Shown piece by piece: positions 27,399 to 36,378 of a stretch of DNA of 64,000 bases (position 1 is its first letter; the number at the start of each line of letters is the position of its first letter). The notes beneath the pieces were generated by a model, which was not told the origin of the DNA, searched no databases, and saw only the letters and a list, made by a program, of their open reading frames with translations. The stretch lies in the NCBI GenBank assembly GCA_965116395.1, contig OZ220684.1, forward strand, positions 3,162,001 through 3,226,000, in the 5' to 3' direction. Source of the stretch: Bin5 sp965116395. GTDB taxonomy: Bacteria > Chloroflexota > Anaerolineae > Caldilineales > Caldilineaceae. A program made the position numbers and the translations under genes.

Positions 27399-27707
27399 CT
27401 ATAACTTAATCTCGATATCAACACCGGCGGGCAAATTCAGACGAGTGAGATTCTCAATCGTCTTGTTGCCTGGATCCACCACATCGATCAGACGCTTGTG
27501 AGTGCGAATCTCAAACTGCTCACGGCTGTCCTTGTCGATAAACGGCGAACGCATCACCGTGAACTTCTCTATCCTCGTAGGCAGAGGCACAGGCCCGACC
27601 ACCTGGGCGCCCGTCTGCTCGGCAGCACTGACGATCTGCTTTGCCGATGCATCCAGAACGCGGTGATCGTATGCCTTGAGCTTGATACGGATCTTTTGCT
27701 TTGCCAT
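27399..27707 (-). CDS. rpsJ: 30S ribosomal protein S10
   Basis: A 102-residue protein, also the NusE factor in antitermination. It opens MAKQKIRIKLKAYDHRVLD and has GPVPLPTRIEKFTVMRSPF and RTHKRLIDVVDP. The ATG at 27707 is preceded by AGAGAAGAG. Only 31 bases separate it from the terminator stem-loop tail that follows tuf, so its message probably arises by read-through. Confidence 0.98.
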   Translation of the reverse strand: MAKQKIRIKLKAYDHRVLDASAKQIVSAAEQTGAQVVGPVPLPTRIEKFTVMRSPFIDKDSREQFEIRTHKRLIDVVDPGNKTIENLTRLNLPAGVDIEIKL

Positions 27708-27738
27708 GAACTCTTCTCTCTTGTCGTGGTCCGGACAC

Positions 27739-27770
27739 AAAAAAGTGTGGCGAGTGATTGCACTCGCCAC
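27739..27770 (-). terminator. Intrinsic terminator between tuf and rpsJ
   Basis: A perfect 10-bp stem (GTGGCGAGTG paired with CACTCGCCAC, 4-base loop) is followed on the minus strand by an A-C and then six T. It starts 13 bases after the tuf stop and ends 31 bases before the rpsJ start codon, leaving almost no room for a separate rpsJ promoter. Confidence 0.85.
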
Positions 27771-27783
27771 GAACCACTTTATA

Positions 27784-28983
27784 CTATTGAATTATCTCGG
27801 TGATGGCGCCGGCAGCGACGGTGCGGCCACCCTCACGGATGGCAAAGCGGCCGCCGGTCTCGATTGCGACAGGCGCAATCAGCTCGACGTCCATCGTCAC
27901 ATTGTCGCCGGGCATCACCATTTCGACGCCGGCCGGCAGGTCGATCGAGCCGGTAATGTCCATGGTGCGAATGTAGAACTGCGGGCGATAACCCTTGAAG
28001 AAGGGAGTGTGACGACCGCCCTCCTCCTTGCGCAAGACATAGACCTCGGACTTGAAGCGGGTGTGCGGCATGATGCTGCCGGGCTTGGCCAGCACCTGGC
28101 CGCGGTCAACCTCTTCGCGGTCGATGCCGCGCAGCAGACAACCGACGTTGTCGCCGGCCTGTCCTTCATCGAGCAGTTTGCGGAACATCTCGACGCCGGT
28201 GACCGTGGTCGTGTGTGTGGCTTTGATGCCGACGATTTCGACCTCTTCCATCGGATGGATGACACCGCGCTCGACGCGACCGGTGACGACGGTGCCGCGG
28301 CCCTTGATCGAGAAGACATCCTCAATCGGCATCAGGAACGGTTTGTCGATTTCGCGTGCAGGGGTGGGGATGTACTCATCGACCGCCCGCATCAGTTCCC
28401 AGATCGGCTCATACTCGGGCGCATCGGGATCGTCGGAGCTGCTCTCCAGCGCATGCAGAGCACTGCCGCGCACAAAGGGGATGTCGTCGCCGGGGAACTC
28501 ATAGACGTCGAGCAACTCGCGCAACTCCATCTCCACCAGTTCCAGCAACTCCTCATCCTCCATCATGTCGACCTTGTTGAGAAACACGACCATGGCCGGC
28601 ACTTCCACCTGCCGCGCCAGCAGGATGTGTTCGCGCGTCTGCGGCATCGCGCCGTCAGGCGCAGCCACCACCAGAATCGCGCCATCCATCTGGGCAGCGC
28701 CGGTAATCATGTTCTTGATGTAGTCGGCATGTCCAGGACAGTCCACGTGCGCATAGTGCCGATTTTCGGTCTCGTATTCTACATGCGCAATGGCGATGGT
28801 GATGCCGCGTGCCTTTTCTTCGGGCGCATTGTCGATCGCCTCAAACGCACTGAAATCCGCCATCCCTCGCAGCGCCAACACCTTGGTGATCGCCGCTGTC
28901 AGCGTCGTCTTGCCGTGATCCACATGTCCGATCGTCCCCACGTTCACATGGGGCTTCGTCCTCTCAAATACTGCCTTCGCCAT
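27784..28983 (-). CDS. tuf: Elongation factor Tu
   Basis: GTPase delivering aminoacyl-tRNA to the ribosome, 399 residues. G1 is GHVDHGKT, G3 is DCPGHADYIKNM, G4 is NKVDM and G5 lies in GSALHAL. The N-terminus KPHVNVGTIGHVDHGKTTL is standard. It is preceded by three tRNA genes, two of them for Thr and one for Tyr, matching the tRNA-tufB arrangement of E. coli. Only one tuf copy is visible here. Confidence 0.98.
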   Translation of the reverse strand: MAKAVFERTKPHVNVGTIGHVDHGKTTLTAAITKVLALRGMADFSAFEAIDNAPEEKARGITIAIAHVEYETENRHYAHVDCPGHADYIKNMITGAAQMDGAILVVAAPDGAMPQTREHILLARQVEVPAMVVFLNKVDMMEDEELLELVEMELRELLDVYEFPGDDIPFVRGSALHALESSSDDPDAPEYEPIWELMRAVDEYIPTPAREIDKPFLMPIEDVFSIKGRGTVVTGRVERGVIHPMEEVEIVGIKATHTTTVTGVEMFRKLLDEGQAGDNVGCLLRGIDREEVDRGQVLAKPGSIMPHTRFKSEVYVLRKEEGGRHTPFFKGYRPQFYIRTMDITGSIDLPAGVEMVMPGDNVTMDVELIAPVAIETGGRFAIREGGRTVAAGAITEIIQ

Positions 28984-29093
28984 GAGGTTGCTGCCTCCTG
29001 CTTATGATTAATGGTCAGATCCGCTACCTCGCTGCAAAACAAGCGAATACTCCGAAGCGCGAAAAGGACAACATCATCAGTAACTGCTGCAAA

Positions 29094-29118
29094 CCGCCCA
29101 CCAGCAATAGGTGGGCGG
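29094..29118 (-). other. Stem-loop in the tuf leader
   Basis: A perfect 9-bp inverted repeat (CCGCCCACC and GGTGGGCGG, 7-base loop) lies in the 250-base spacer between tRNA-Thr(GGT) and tuf. On the minus strand only TTTG follows, so it is not a good terminator. It could be a processing or stabilising structure. Confidence 0.5.
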
Positions 29119-29139
29119 CAAAGTTCCTGCAGCGCCTAT

Positions 29140-29170
29140 ACTTTATTGTCTGATACTACTTTACCGTCAA
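29140..29170 (-). promoter_or_regulatory. Possible internal promoter for tuf
   Basis: Minus-strand TTGACG (29165-29170) with a TAAAGT at 29140-29145 gives a 19-base spacer, or AATAAA at 17. The spacing and -10 are imperfect, so this is tentative. It would allow tuf transcription independent of the tRNAs. Confidence 0.3.
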
Positions 29171-29229
29171 AAACGCGAAACTTCCCTGAGATCCAGGCCT
29201 GCCCAACCTCTGCGGGCCAGCCCCGTTCC

Positions 29230-29309
<80 letters not shown>

Positions 29310-29344
29310 TGATCACTTCGACATCAAAATGTGCTACCTCAGAA

Positions 29345-29428
<84 letters not shown>

Positions 29429-29519
29429 GTTCTTTTAGCACGCGTATTAATGTGCTTCGTCTGCCCAGCCTCCGCCCCAAAAACCCACACGTCGGCCGCG
29501 GTCATTACGCCTAAAAGGA

Positions 29520-29594
<75 letters not shown>

Positions 29595-29618
29595 GCGTGC
29601 TCAGACGACACCTGAGTG

Positions 29619-29646
29619 ATTATAACACACTCCAAGTGCTGGTCAA
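29619..29646 (-). promoter_or_regulatory. Strong promoter of the tRNA-tuf locus
   Basis: Minus-strand TTGACC (29641-29646), spacer of 16, then a perfect TATAAT (29619-29624). It lies about 25 bases upstream of tRNA-Thr(TGT), the best promoter match in the translation locus. Confidence 0.8.
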
Positions 29647-29679
29647 ATCCAGATACCTCCAATTTCAAATACAATTCTT

Positions 29680-29979
29680 ATCACCGCTCAGCCGCATCTG
29701 ACGCCCAATCCCGAACGAGGCGAGCCAACCAATTCCTTCCATTCTCTGCTGTTTTTCTCTACTGTTGTATTCTGGGCGGTCGGCCGCAAGCGGCCTCCCT
29801 TGTGCAGGGGCTGCGCCCCCGCAACGCCCCCCTACAAAAACATGCCTCACCGACCGTGTGCATTCTTCGCAACGTGTCGGCTGGCGAGCATGGCGGCGGC
29901 TGTACACCAGTTGCGTCACCAAGAGCCTGAATGGTTCCAAGGATGACTGGCTGGTCAAGTACTGTGGCTTAGTAGTTAC
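29680..29979. mobile_element. MITE-like element, copy B (diverged)
   Basis: A 300-bp copy of the same family. The right end AGTACTGTGGCTTAGTAGTTAC and core palindromes are well conserved (here GGTCGGCCGCAAGCGGCC replaces the usual GGGCCTTCGGCCC), while the left end is degraded (ATCACCGCTCAGCC). No convincing target duplication remains. It lies 33 bases upstream of the tRNA-tuf promoter. Confidence 0.7.
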
Positions 29980-30536
29980 AACGTGTGTATGAATCAGGAA
30001 CCGCAGGACTATGTGGGATTTTCAGGATGACGCACGTGCCCGGCTGTCATGGCAGCCCTCGTGCAAGCGTTTACGAGAGATTGCAAGCGTTTGCGAGCGC
30101 CCTGCGTGAGAAAATAAGAAAGTGCCGCAGGTATCCTGATCGTGGACGGCGGGCAGCCAACGACGTCAATGCAGGCTCGCCAGCCGGGTCAGGATGACGT
30201 TCGGTCCAAGCGAAGCACGAAGACTCGCGAAAAGACTCGTGCTGCCAGGCGGATGCCAAAAAAGAACTAACTGTTAATATATAATATATTATACAAAAGA
30301 AACGTCCTGGGGCTGGATGGCCTATGCTGAGAGACTATCGCGCACTTATGCAAACCTGCTAAGAGAATGTGGACCTGGGGCGCAATCTGGATTCGGGGTC
30401 ACGCAAACTGACAGAATGGCATCCAGGTCCAAAGCCCTTGAGTTATCCGAACACGCACCCCCACTTCTGCCCGCGCCCGACGCGCAGTCCAACTGCATCG
30501 ACCTGAGACAAATCGCGAGAAGCTGCCCGAAACCTC
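29980..30536. other. Gene-free spacer, no function seen
   Basis: No plausible coding frame. It contains short direct repeats (GCAAGCGTTT twice near 30065-30090) and a 14-base AT palindrome TATAATATATTATA at 30280-30293. A plus-strand frame opens at 30317 and runs through the downstream repeats, but its composition is not protein-like. Confidence 0.6.
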
Positions 30537-30745
30537 GAAAATTACACATCGACTGTGTAATTTCTTCCCCCCAATCGAGGGCGTTCAAAGCAGTGGAATT
30601 GCACATCGACTGTCTAATTTCCCGCCCCGTTTCGAGAGCGCTCAAAGCAGTGGAATTGAACATCGACTGTCTAATTTTTTCCCCCGATTCGAGGGCGCTC
30701 AGAGCAGCGGAATTACAAATCAGCTGTGTAAATTTTCTCCCCGCG
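30537..30745. repeat. 57-bp tandem repeat, about 3.6 units, each with a hairpin
   Basis: Units at about 30537-30594, 30595-30651, 30652-30708 and a partial one from 30709. Each begins GGAATTNCACATCGACTGT or a variant and ends CGCTCAAAGCAGT. In the first unit AAATTACACA and TGTGTAATTT form a perfect 10-bp stem around TCGAC; units two and three carry two mismatches in the stem. The unit length is a multiple of three, which keeps frames open but does not show coding. Confidence 0.85.
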
Positions 30746-30766
30746 TCTGCCCTTGCGCGCCTTCTT

Positions 30767-30905
30767 CATCGCCGTCGCCATCTCTCCCCAACCGGTTCGG
30801 TAGGGGCAGGCCTTGTGCCTGCCCTCCCCGGCCTCCCCGTCGTCGTCGCCATCTACCCCCAACCGTCCCGTAGGGGCAGGCCTTGTGCCTGCCCTGTTCC
30901 CCTTC
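30767..30905. repeat. 72-bp direct duplication with GGGCAGGC palindromes
   Basis: Two similar segments each contain CGTCGCCATCT, CCCCAACCG and then GTAGGGGCAGGCCTTGTGCC plus TGCCC (30798-30822 and 30870-30894). GGGCAGGC and GCCTGCCC form an 8-bp stem with loop CTTGT. A third, worn version lies near 30925. It resembles REP-type intergenic palindromes. Confidence 0.75.
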
Positions 30906-31037
30906 AATCAACCGACCACCGTAAAGCCAGGCCTGCCGCCTGCCCTGCGCCTCTCCAAGAGCCGCTAAACACTTCCAGCCGCCACCGGCATAATCTCCCC
31001 GCCCCAAATCCGGGATGCACCCCGAAAGACCAGTCGA

Positions 31038-31066
31038 TTGAAGCGGCCAAAAAGACGTGATACAAT
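31038..31066 (+). promoter_or_regulatory. Promoter of uvrC, start codon at predicted +1
   Basis: TTGAAG (31038-31043), 17-base spacer, TACAAT (31061-31066). Seven bases follow to the ATG at 31074, so transcription would begin at or next to the start codon. No Shine-Dalgarno-like sequence precedes the ATG, in keeping with a leaderless message. Confidence 0.65.
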
Positions 31067-31073
31067 CGAACGC

Positions 31074-32969
31074 ATGAAACGACGAATTCCGCGACAGGTG
31101 CGGCGTAAGCTCGAAGAGCTACCCGCCAAGCCCGGCTGCTACCTCATGTGGGACGAACATGCCAAAGTTCTCTACGTGGGTAAAGCGTTGGTCTTGCGCC
31201 ATCGCGCCCGCAGCTACTTCCAACAATCCGCCAAACATTCCCCCCGCATCCAGGAAATGGTCGGCAAGGTGCGGGATATCACCTGGTGGGTCACCTCGAC
31301 GGAAATGGAAGCGCTGATTCTCGAGAACGACCTCATCAAGCGCCACCAGCCCCACTACAATGTCATGCTCAAGGATGACAAGGGCTATCCATATATCAAA
31401 GTCAACTGGCAGGATGACTTCCCCAAGGTCGAGCGCGTGCGCCAGATAAAAGGCGACGGTGCCCGCTATTTCGGTCCCTTTACCAGCAGCTGGGCAGTGA
31501 GCCGTACGCTCGAGTCAATGCGCAAAGTCTTCCCCTATCTCGACTGTGACCGCAACATTTCCGGCGACGACGAAAGCCCCTGCCTCTACTACCATCTCAA
31601 ACTGTGCGGCGGCCCCTGCATCGGCGCCCAGAGCCGCACCGAATATCGCGAGAGCATCTGCCAACTGATCGACTTCCTCGAAGGCGACACCGACGCGGTC
31701 ATGAACCAGTTGGAAACGAGAATGCACAAAGCGGCCGAACGCTTCAATTTCGAGCTGGCCGCCGTCTACAGAGACCGCATCAAGGCCGCCCAACGAATCG
31801 TCCACCAGCAAAAAGTCGTAGGGGTCCAGAACGATGACGAAGACGTCGTTGCCATCGCCCAGGACGTGAAATCCGGCGACACTGTCGTCCAAATCCTGAT
31901 GGTACGCCGCGGCAGACTGATCGGAAGAGAAAACTTCGCTCTGCAAGGTGTTGAACTGCACGAGACTACCGCCGAAAACCTGGGCGACCTGATCGGCATC
32001 TTCATCCAGCGTTTCTATGATGACGCCCCCCATATCCCCCCGCGCCTGCTGGTCCAGTTCGTGCCCCCCACAAGAGACCTTCTCGCCTCCTGGTTGAGTA
32101 AACGCCGCGGCGCCAAGGTCGAAATTCGCATGCCCCAGCGCGGCAAAAAACGCAAACTGATGGAGTTCGCAAAGAACAATGCCGCCGAGTATCTGCGTGT
32201 CCAAAAGGTCCAATGGGCCGAAGACACCAACCGCCAAACTGAAGCGCTGGCGGAACTCCAGGACGCCCTCTCCCTCCAGGTGCCCCCGACCCGTATCGAA
32301 TGTTACGACGTCAGCACATTGCAGGGAACAAATACAGTCGCCTCAATGGTTGTGTTCGCCCGCGGCGCCCCCTTGAAATCCGCATACAAGCGCTTCAAGA
32401 TCCGCGGCAAAGGAGCGCACGGCGAGCCCGACGACTACGCCAGTATGCGGGAAGTACTGCGCCGCCGCTTCCGCCGCGCAGTCGAAAAAGACCCCGAACG
32501 GCCCGGCCGCAAACCGGCCGGCGCCAACCACTGGAAACTGCTGCCCGACCTCGTAATCGTTGACGGCGGCAAGGGCCAGCTTGGCGTAGCCAGCGAAGTG
32601 TTGGCAGAGTTCAGTCTGTCCGACAGAGTGCCGGTAGTCGCCCTGGCAAAACGGGAGGAGGAAATCTTTCTTCCCCAGCGCCGCGCTCCGGTCCTTCTCC
32701 GCCGCGGCAGCCAGGCCTTCTACATGGTGCAGCGCATCCGCGACGAGGCCCACCGGTTCGCCGTCACCTACCATCGCAATCTCCGCCGAAAGGGGCAGAC
32801 GAACACGGTGCTCGATACGCTACCCGGCATCGGCCCCAGACGGCGCAAAGCGCTGCTTCAATTCTTCAACGGCGATCTCGACAAAATGCGCCAGGCCACT
32901 CTGGATGAACTGCGGACCGTGCCGGGAATGAACCGAAAAGCCGCGCAATCGGTCAAAGAGCATCTGTAA
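31074..32969 (+). CDS. uvrC: Excinuclease ABC subunit C
   Basis: Makes both incisions in nucleotide excision repair with UvrA and UvrB. The N-terminal GIY-YIG domain shows GCYLMWDEHAKVLYVGKA. A UVR motif (ERFNFELAAVYRDRIKA) lies near residue 215. The RNase H-like domain contains IECYDVSTLQG and PDLVIVDGGKGQL, and two helix-hairpin-helix motifs close it (LDTLPGIGPRRRKALL, LRTVPGMNRKAAQSV). The ATG at 31074 (631 residues) fits the family better than one at 31038, which lies on the -35 box. Confidence 0.97.
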   Translation: MKRRIPRQVRRKLEELPAKPGCYLMWDEHAKVLYVGKALVLRHRARSYFQQSAKHSPRIQEMVGKVRDITWWVTSTEMEALILENDLIKRHQPHYNVMLKDDKGYPYIKVNWQDDFPKVERVRQIKGDGARYFGPFTSSWAVSRTLESMRKVFPYLDCDRNISGDDESPCLYYHLKLCGGPCIGAQSRTEYRESICQLIDFLEGDTDAVMNQLETRMHKAAERFNFELAAVYRDRIKAAQRIVHQQKVVGVQNDDEDVVAIAQDVKSGDTVVQILMVRRGRLIGRENFALQGVELHETTAENLGDLIGIFIQRFYDDAPHIPPRLLVQFVPPTRDLLASWLSKRRGAKVEIRMPQRGKKRKLMEFAKNNAAEYLRVQKVQWAEDTNRQTEALAELQDALSLQVPPTRIECYDVSTLQGTNTVASMVVFARGAPLKSAYKRFKIRGKGAHGEPDDYASMREVLRRRFRRAVEKDPERPGRKPAGANHWKLLPDLVIVDGGKGQLGVASEVLAEFSLSDRVPVVALAKREEEIFLPQRRAPVLLRRGSQAFYMVQRIRDEAHRFAVTYHRNLRRKGQTNTVLDTLPGIGPRRRKALLQFFNGDLDKMRQATLDELRTVPGMNRKAAQSVKEHL

Positions 32970-32982
32970 AGGAGTACTCGCA

Positions 32983-35532
32983 ATGACCCGCGGCAACAGT
33001 ACCGGCCCGGCCCGCTACGTTGGCGTCCCTCCCACTTTGGCCCTGCTGCAATCCCTTGTCTACCTGAAGGGGTTGCCCATGGACGAGATCGCCGCGCTCC
33101 TCCAGGAGAACTCCCTCGTCGTCGACTTTTCGCCCGGGGACGAGCTCACCCGGCAGGATGATGCCGCTGAGTACCTCTACTTTATTCTCAGCGGCTCCGT
33201 TCGCATCGCCCGCCGCGAAAGTAACGCAGCAGGCGTTGAAGATACACTGGCCCGCATCGCCATCGCCGGCGACATTATCGGACGTTTCGAGCTGACCTTC
33301 AGCCTCAAATACATCAGCTCCGCCACAGCCGAAAACGAAGTTTCGGCCCTGTGCATCGAACGACCCACACTGGAACGACTGCTCTACCGCTATCCCGCGA
33401 CCCATCAGCAGACCGCCTACCAGGCGATTGTCAACCGTCTGCGAACCATGCCGCTGCTCGCCGATATCGAAATGGCTGTTCTCGGCTTCCTGGCCGACGA
33501 GATCCGCAGCCAGACCGTAGATGCGGGCACCATCCTGTATACACAGAACCAGCTCCCTGAAACTCTGTTCCTCATCGCGCAAGGACAGATCGAGCTCTAT
33601 CATCCTCGCAGAACCGACAACCGCCTGCTGTTGGGCACCGGCGGCTCCTTCGGTTTTCCCGGCAGCGTCGGCGCGACCAATAACGCCGCACCCGACAAAT
33701 ACGGCCACTGGGCCGAAGCCAAAGCCGAAACAACCGTGTTCGAACTGCCATGGAGAACGATCCGGCAGGTCGGCCGCCGCTTTCCCCAGGCCATTGACCC
33801 CGAAATCCAACTACTGCCCGCCAAAACCATCAGCGCCGTCTCCGTTTTTGCCGGGCTGACGCCCCACGAACAGATCCAGCTGGCCGGCTTCTGCAGCTTT
33901 CACCGCGTGCCCCAATACCATCCTATTACGCAGCAGGGAGATAGCGCCGACAGCATGTGGATCCTGTTGGAAAACAGCCGCGCCGTCCTCAGCGCGCTGG
34001 ACGAGGATAACCGAGCTCTGCCCCGCGCGCCGGTGCGCGGCGTTGTAACCTTTAACGAGACCGCGCTCCTCGCCTCAAACCAGGTCGAACTGACCGTCGA
34101 ATCCGAACCGGGCAGCCTTTGGCTGCGCCTTCACCGGCAGGACTTCCAGCGCTTCGACCAAATATGCGGGCCTGAAATCATAGACAAGGTTGCCGCCCGC
34201 CTGCCCGTCCAGGCCAACGACGCCGATCCCGAACAGCGGCAAGACTATAAGTGGTTGCGAAAGGACGAAGTACTGGTCACCTTGCAGCTGCGTCACTGGC
34301 TTGCCCTGCTGGGTCAATCCCAGGCAACCATCGTTGCTGTCGTCGCCGGCGCCGGCCTCATTTGGCTCCTCGCCTCTCTTGGTTTTCCGCTCTGGATAGC
34401 CCCTGGCATCAGCGCCCTTCTGGTAACTCTGACGGGTATCTGGGGCATTCTCAACTATATGAATGACTACTTTATTGTCACCAACCGCCGAGTCATTCAG
34501 CAGGAGAAGGTTATCTTTTTCAGTGAACAACGGCGGGAGGCACTGCTGGAACAAATCCAGCGCGTGGACGTGGCAACATCCTTCTGGGGAAATCTGTTCA
34601 ATTACGGTACCTTGTCGGTCTATACCGCCGGCACAACAGGCTCCATCGATTTCAACTTCGTCGCTGAACCGGACACGCTCCGCACGGCTATCTTTCATCA
34701 TCGCAGTCTGGCCCAACAGCGTTCCAGCGCCGAAAACAAGCTCGACATTCAGGACGCGCTCGAGAATCGTCTCGGACTGTCCATGGACCTGCCCAGCCGT
34801 GTGCGTACCGATTCGCCGCTCGCCGCCCCCGACGACACGAATTCTGGGCTGCGCTTGTGGCAAAAATTGCGCCGCGCCTTCACCGCGGAAAGTTCGCTCG
34901 ATTGGGAATCCACCGAACGTATCGTCTGGCACAAGCATTGGTGGGTTCTCTTTGTCCAGATGGTACTTCCGGGCACTCTATTTCTTTTGGAAGTCCTGTT
35001 TCTGGCCGGTGGTTTCTCTTCGATCTCCCTGTTGGATCAACTCCTGTCCAGTTTGAACGCGCAGACACTTCTGTTGGGTGGTGGTCTGGTGACGCTTGCT
35101 ACCCTGGGCTGGATCCTCTGGGCCGTAACCGACTGGTGGAATGACACCTACACGGTGACCGAAGACAGAATTATCGATGTCGAGAAGCTACCGCTCTTCC
35201 TCAGCGAACAGCGCCGCGAAGCCCAACTCAGTGATATCCAGGACATCACCCTCGAGATGAACTCCCCGCTGAAGATGATGCTGAACTATGGCAACATCAT
35301 CGTCCAGACCGCGGCCGGCGAGGGCGCCTTCACCTTTGATCACGTGCCCAACCCCCGAAATGTCAAAGAGGAAATCACTCGGCGCATGATCGCATGGAGG
35401 CGGGAAGACGAACGGCGCAAGGCCCACGACCGCAGCCGCGATCTGCCCGACTGGTTCGAAATGTACAATCGGCTGGAGATGGGACAATCTAGAAATGAAG
35501 AATTAGGGACTGAGGGGAGCGAGAAAAGGTAG
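32983..35532 (+). CDS. Membrane protein: three CNB-like domains and two membrane-bPH modules
   Basis: An 849-residue protein, 13 bases after uvrC with GGAG upstream. Residues about 25-145, 165-285 and 290-400 look like cyclic-nucleotide-binding folds (LSGSVRIARRE, IAQGQIELYHP, FNETALLASNQVELTVESE), though none has the phosphate-binding Arg of cAMP receptors. Two similar modules follow, each with a membrane hairpin and a bacterial PH domain: WGILNYMNDYFIVTNRRVIQ then FFSEQRREALLEQIQRVDV, and VTDWWNDTYTVTEDRIIDVE then FLSEQRREAQLSDIQDITLE. An internal duplication is clear. A regulatory membrane protein is likely, but the ligand is unknown. Confidence 0.85.
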   Translation: MTRGNSTGPARYVGVPPTLALLQSLVYLKGLPMDEIAALLQENSLVVDFSPGDELTRQDDAAEYLYFILSGSVRIARRESNAAGVEDTLARIAIAGDIIGRFELTFSLKYISSATAENEVSALCIERPTLERLLYRYPATHQQTAYQAIVNRLRTMPLLADIEMAVLGFLADEIRSQTVDAGTILYTQNQLPETLFLIAQGQIELYHPRRTDNRLLLGTGGSFGFPGSVGATNNAAPDKYGHWAEAKAETTVFELPWRTIRQVGRRFPQAIDPEIQLLPAKTISAVSVFAGLTPHEQIQLAGFCSFHRVPQYHPITQQGDSADSMWILLENSRAVLSALDEDNRALPRAPVRGVVTFNETALLASNQVELTVESEPGSLWLRLHRQDFQRFDQICGPEIIDKVAARLPVQANDADPEQRQDYKWLRKDEVLVTLQLRHWLALLGQSQATIVAVVAGAGLIWLLASLGFPLWIAPGISALLVTLTGIWGILNYMNDYFIVTNRRVIQQEKVIFFSEQRREALLEQIQRVDVATSFWGNLFNYGTLSVYTAGTTGSIDFNFVAEPDTLRTAIFHHRSLAQQRSSAENKLDIQDALENRLGLSMDLPSRVRTDSPLAAPDDTNSGLRLWQKLRRAFTAESSLDWESTERIVWHKHWWVLFVQMVLPGTLFLLEVLFLAGGFSSISLLDQLLSSLNAQTLLLGGGLVTLATLGWILWAVTDWWNDTYTVTEDRIIDVEKLPLFLSEQRREAQLSDIQDITLEMNSPLKMMLNYGNIIVQTAAGEGAFTFDHVPNPRNVKEEITRRMIAWRREDERRKAHDRSRDLPDWFEMYNRLEMGQSRNEELGTEGSEKR

Positions 35533-35577
35533 GGGCCTGCTACTTCTTTGGCATCTGACTAGCTGGTCGAGCGCAAA

Positions 35578-36372
35578 CTAGCTTCCATAGGTCAGGCGGT
35601 CGATCAGCCGGCGCGGAAGATTGGCGACGCGCATCTGGCTTTGCGTCAAATCGATCGGGTACGCTACCCGACACTGTTCCCAGGTCAACTCCTCCAGGTC
35701 CAGCAGGGCGTATGCAGCTCTCGGATCGTTGTCCCGTGGTTGCCCTACACTGCCGGGATTGAGAATCAGGCGTTCCAGGTCAGTCAGTTCAAGGCGTACA
35801 CGTTGTCCCTCATAGGGCCTCAGAAAATCAACAGTCACCGGAACACCGTTCCGTCTACCTCGCCTCGAGAATATCTTTCTCAACTGCCAGCGGTAAATCG
35901 CCGGTTTGTGCGTGTGACCCACCAGACACATCTTGGTCTCGAAGTGGGCAAAGTTTTCCAACGCGATTTCGGGCGACTGGACATATTCCGACACCGGTTC
36001 GCGTGGGCTGGCGTGGGTTAGTATAATACTGTCCGCACATTCCGGTTCAAGGGGTTTCGCTGGTAAACTATCGAGGAACGTACGACTCTTTTGGTTAAGT
36101 TGGCTTCGCGTCCATTCAACGGCCGCACGTGCCAAGGGGTTAAAGTGCTCTATATCCAGATTGGGGTGTGCCAGCACAGCCCAATCATGGTTGCCGACTA
36201 CGCACAGATCGGTTTCCGCCTGAACCAACTCAACACACTCATTCGGCGCTGGGCCATACCCAACGACATCGCCCAAACACCAGACCGCGTCGAAACGGCC
36301 CGCAGCGTCGGACATGACCGTTTCCAGGGCGACGAAATTTGCGTGAATATCAGAAATAATCAGAATGCGCAT
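35578..36372 (-). CDS. Calcineurin-like metallophosphoesterase
   Basis: A 264-residue cytoplasmic protein with the full dimetal motif set: ISDIHANFVAL, CLGDVVGYGP, VVGNHDWAV, a His in LTHASPREPV, and LVGHTHKP. This matches the YfcE/MJ0936-like phosphodiesterase group, whose natural substrates are often unknown. It ends facing the CNB-bPH gene, 45 bases away. Its promoter places the ATG at the predicted transcription start. Confidence 0.9.
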   Translation of the reverse strand: MRILIISDIHANFVALETVMSDAAGRFDAVWCLGDVVGYGPAPNECVELVQAETDLCVVGNHDWAVLAHPNLDIEHFNPLARAAVEWTRSQLNQKSRTFLDSLPAKPLEPECADSIILTHASPREPVSEYVQSPEIALENFAHFETKMCLVGHTHKPAIYRWQLRKIFSRRGRRNGVPVTVDFLRPYEGQRVRLELTDLERLILNPGSVGQPRDNDPRAAYALLDLEELTWEQCRVAYPIDLTQSQMRVANLPRRLIDRLTYGS

Positions 36373-36378
36373 AGATCC

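Noticed and set aside
27676..29007. A 443-codon antisense frame over tuf
   Set aside because: Shadow frame; the opposite strand is a perfect EF-Tu.
30317..31060. A 247-codon plus-strand frame across the repeats before uvrC
   Set aside because: Built from the 57-bp repeat (19 codons) and REP-like palindromes; it overlaps the uvrC promoter and start, and has no ribosome-binding site.
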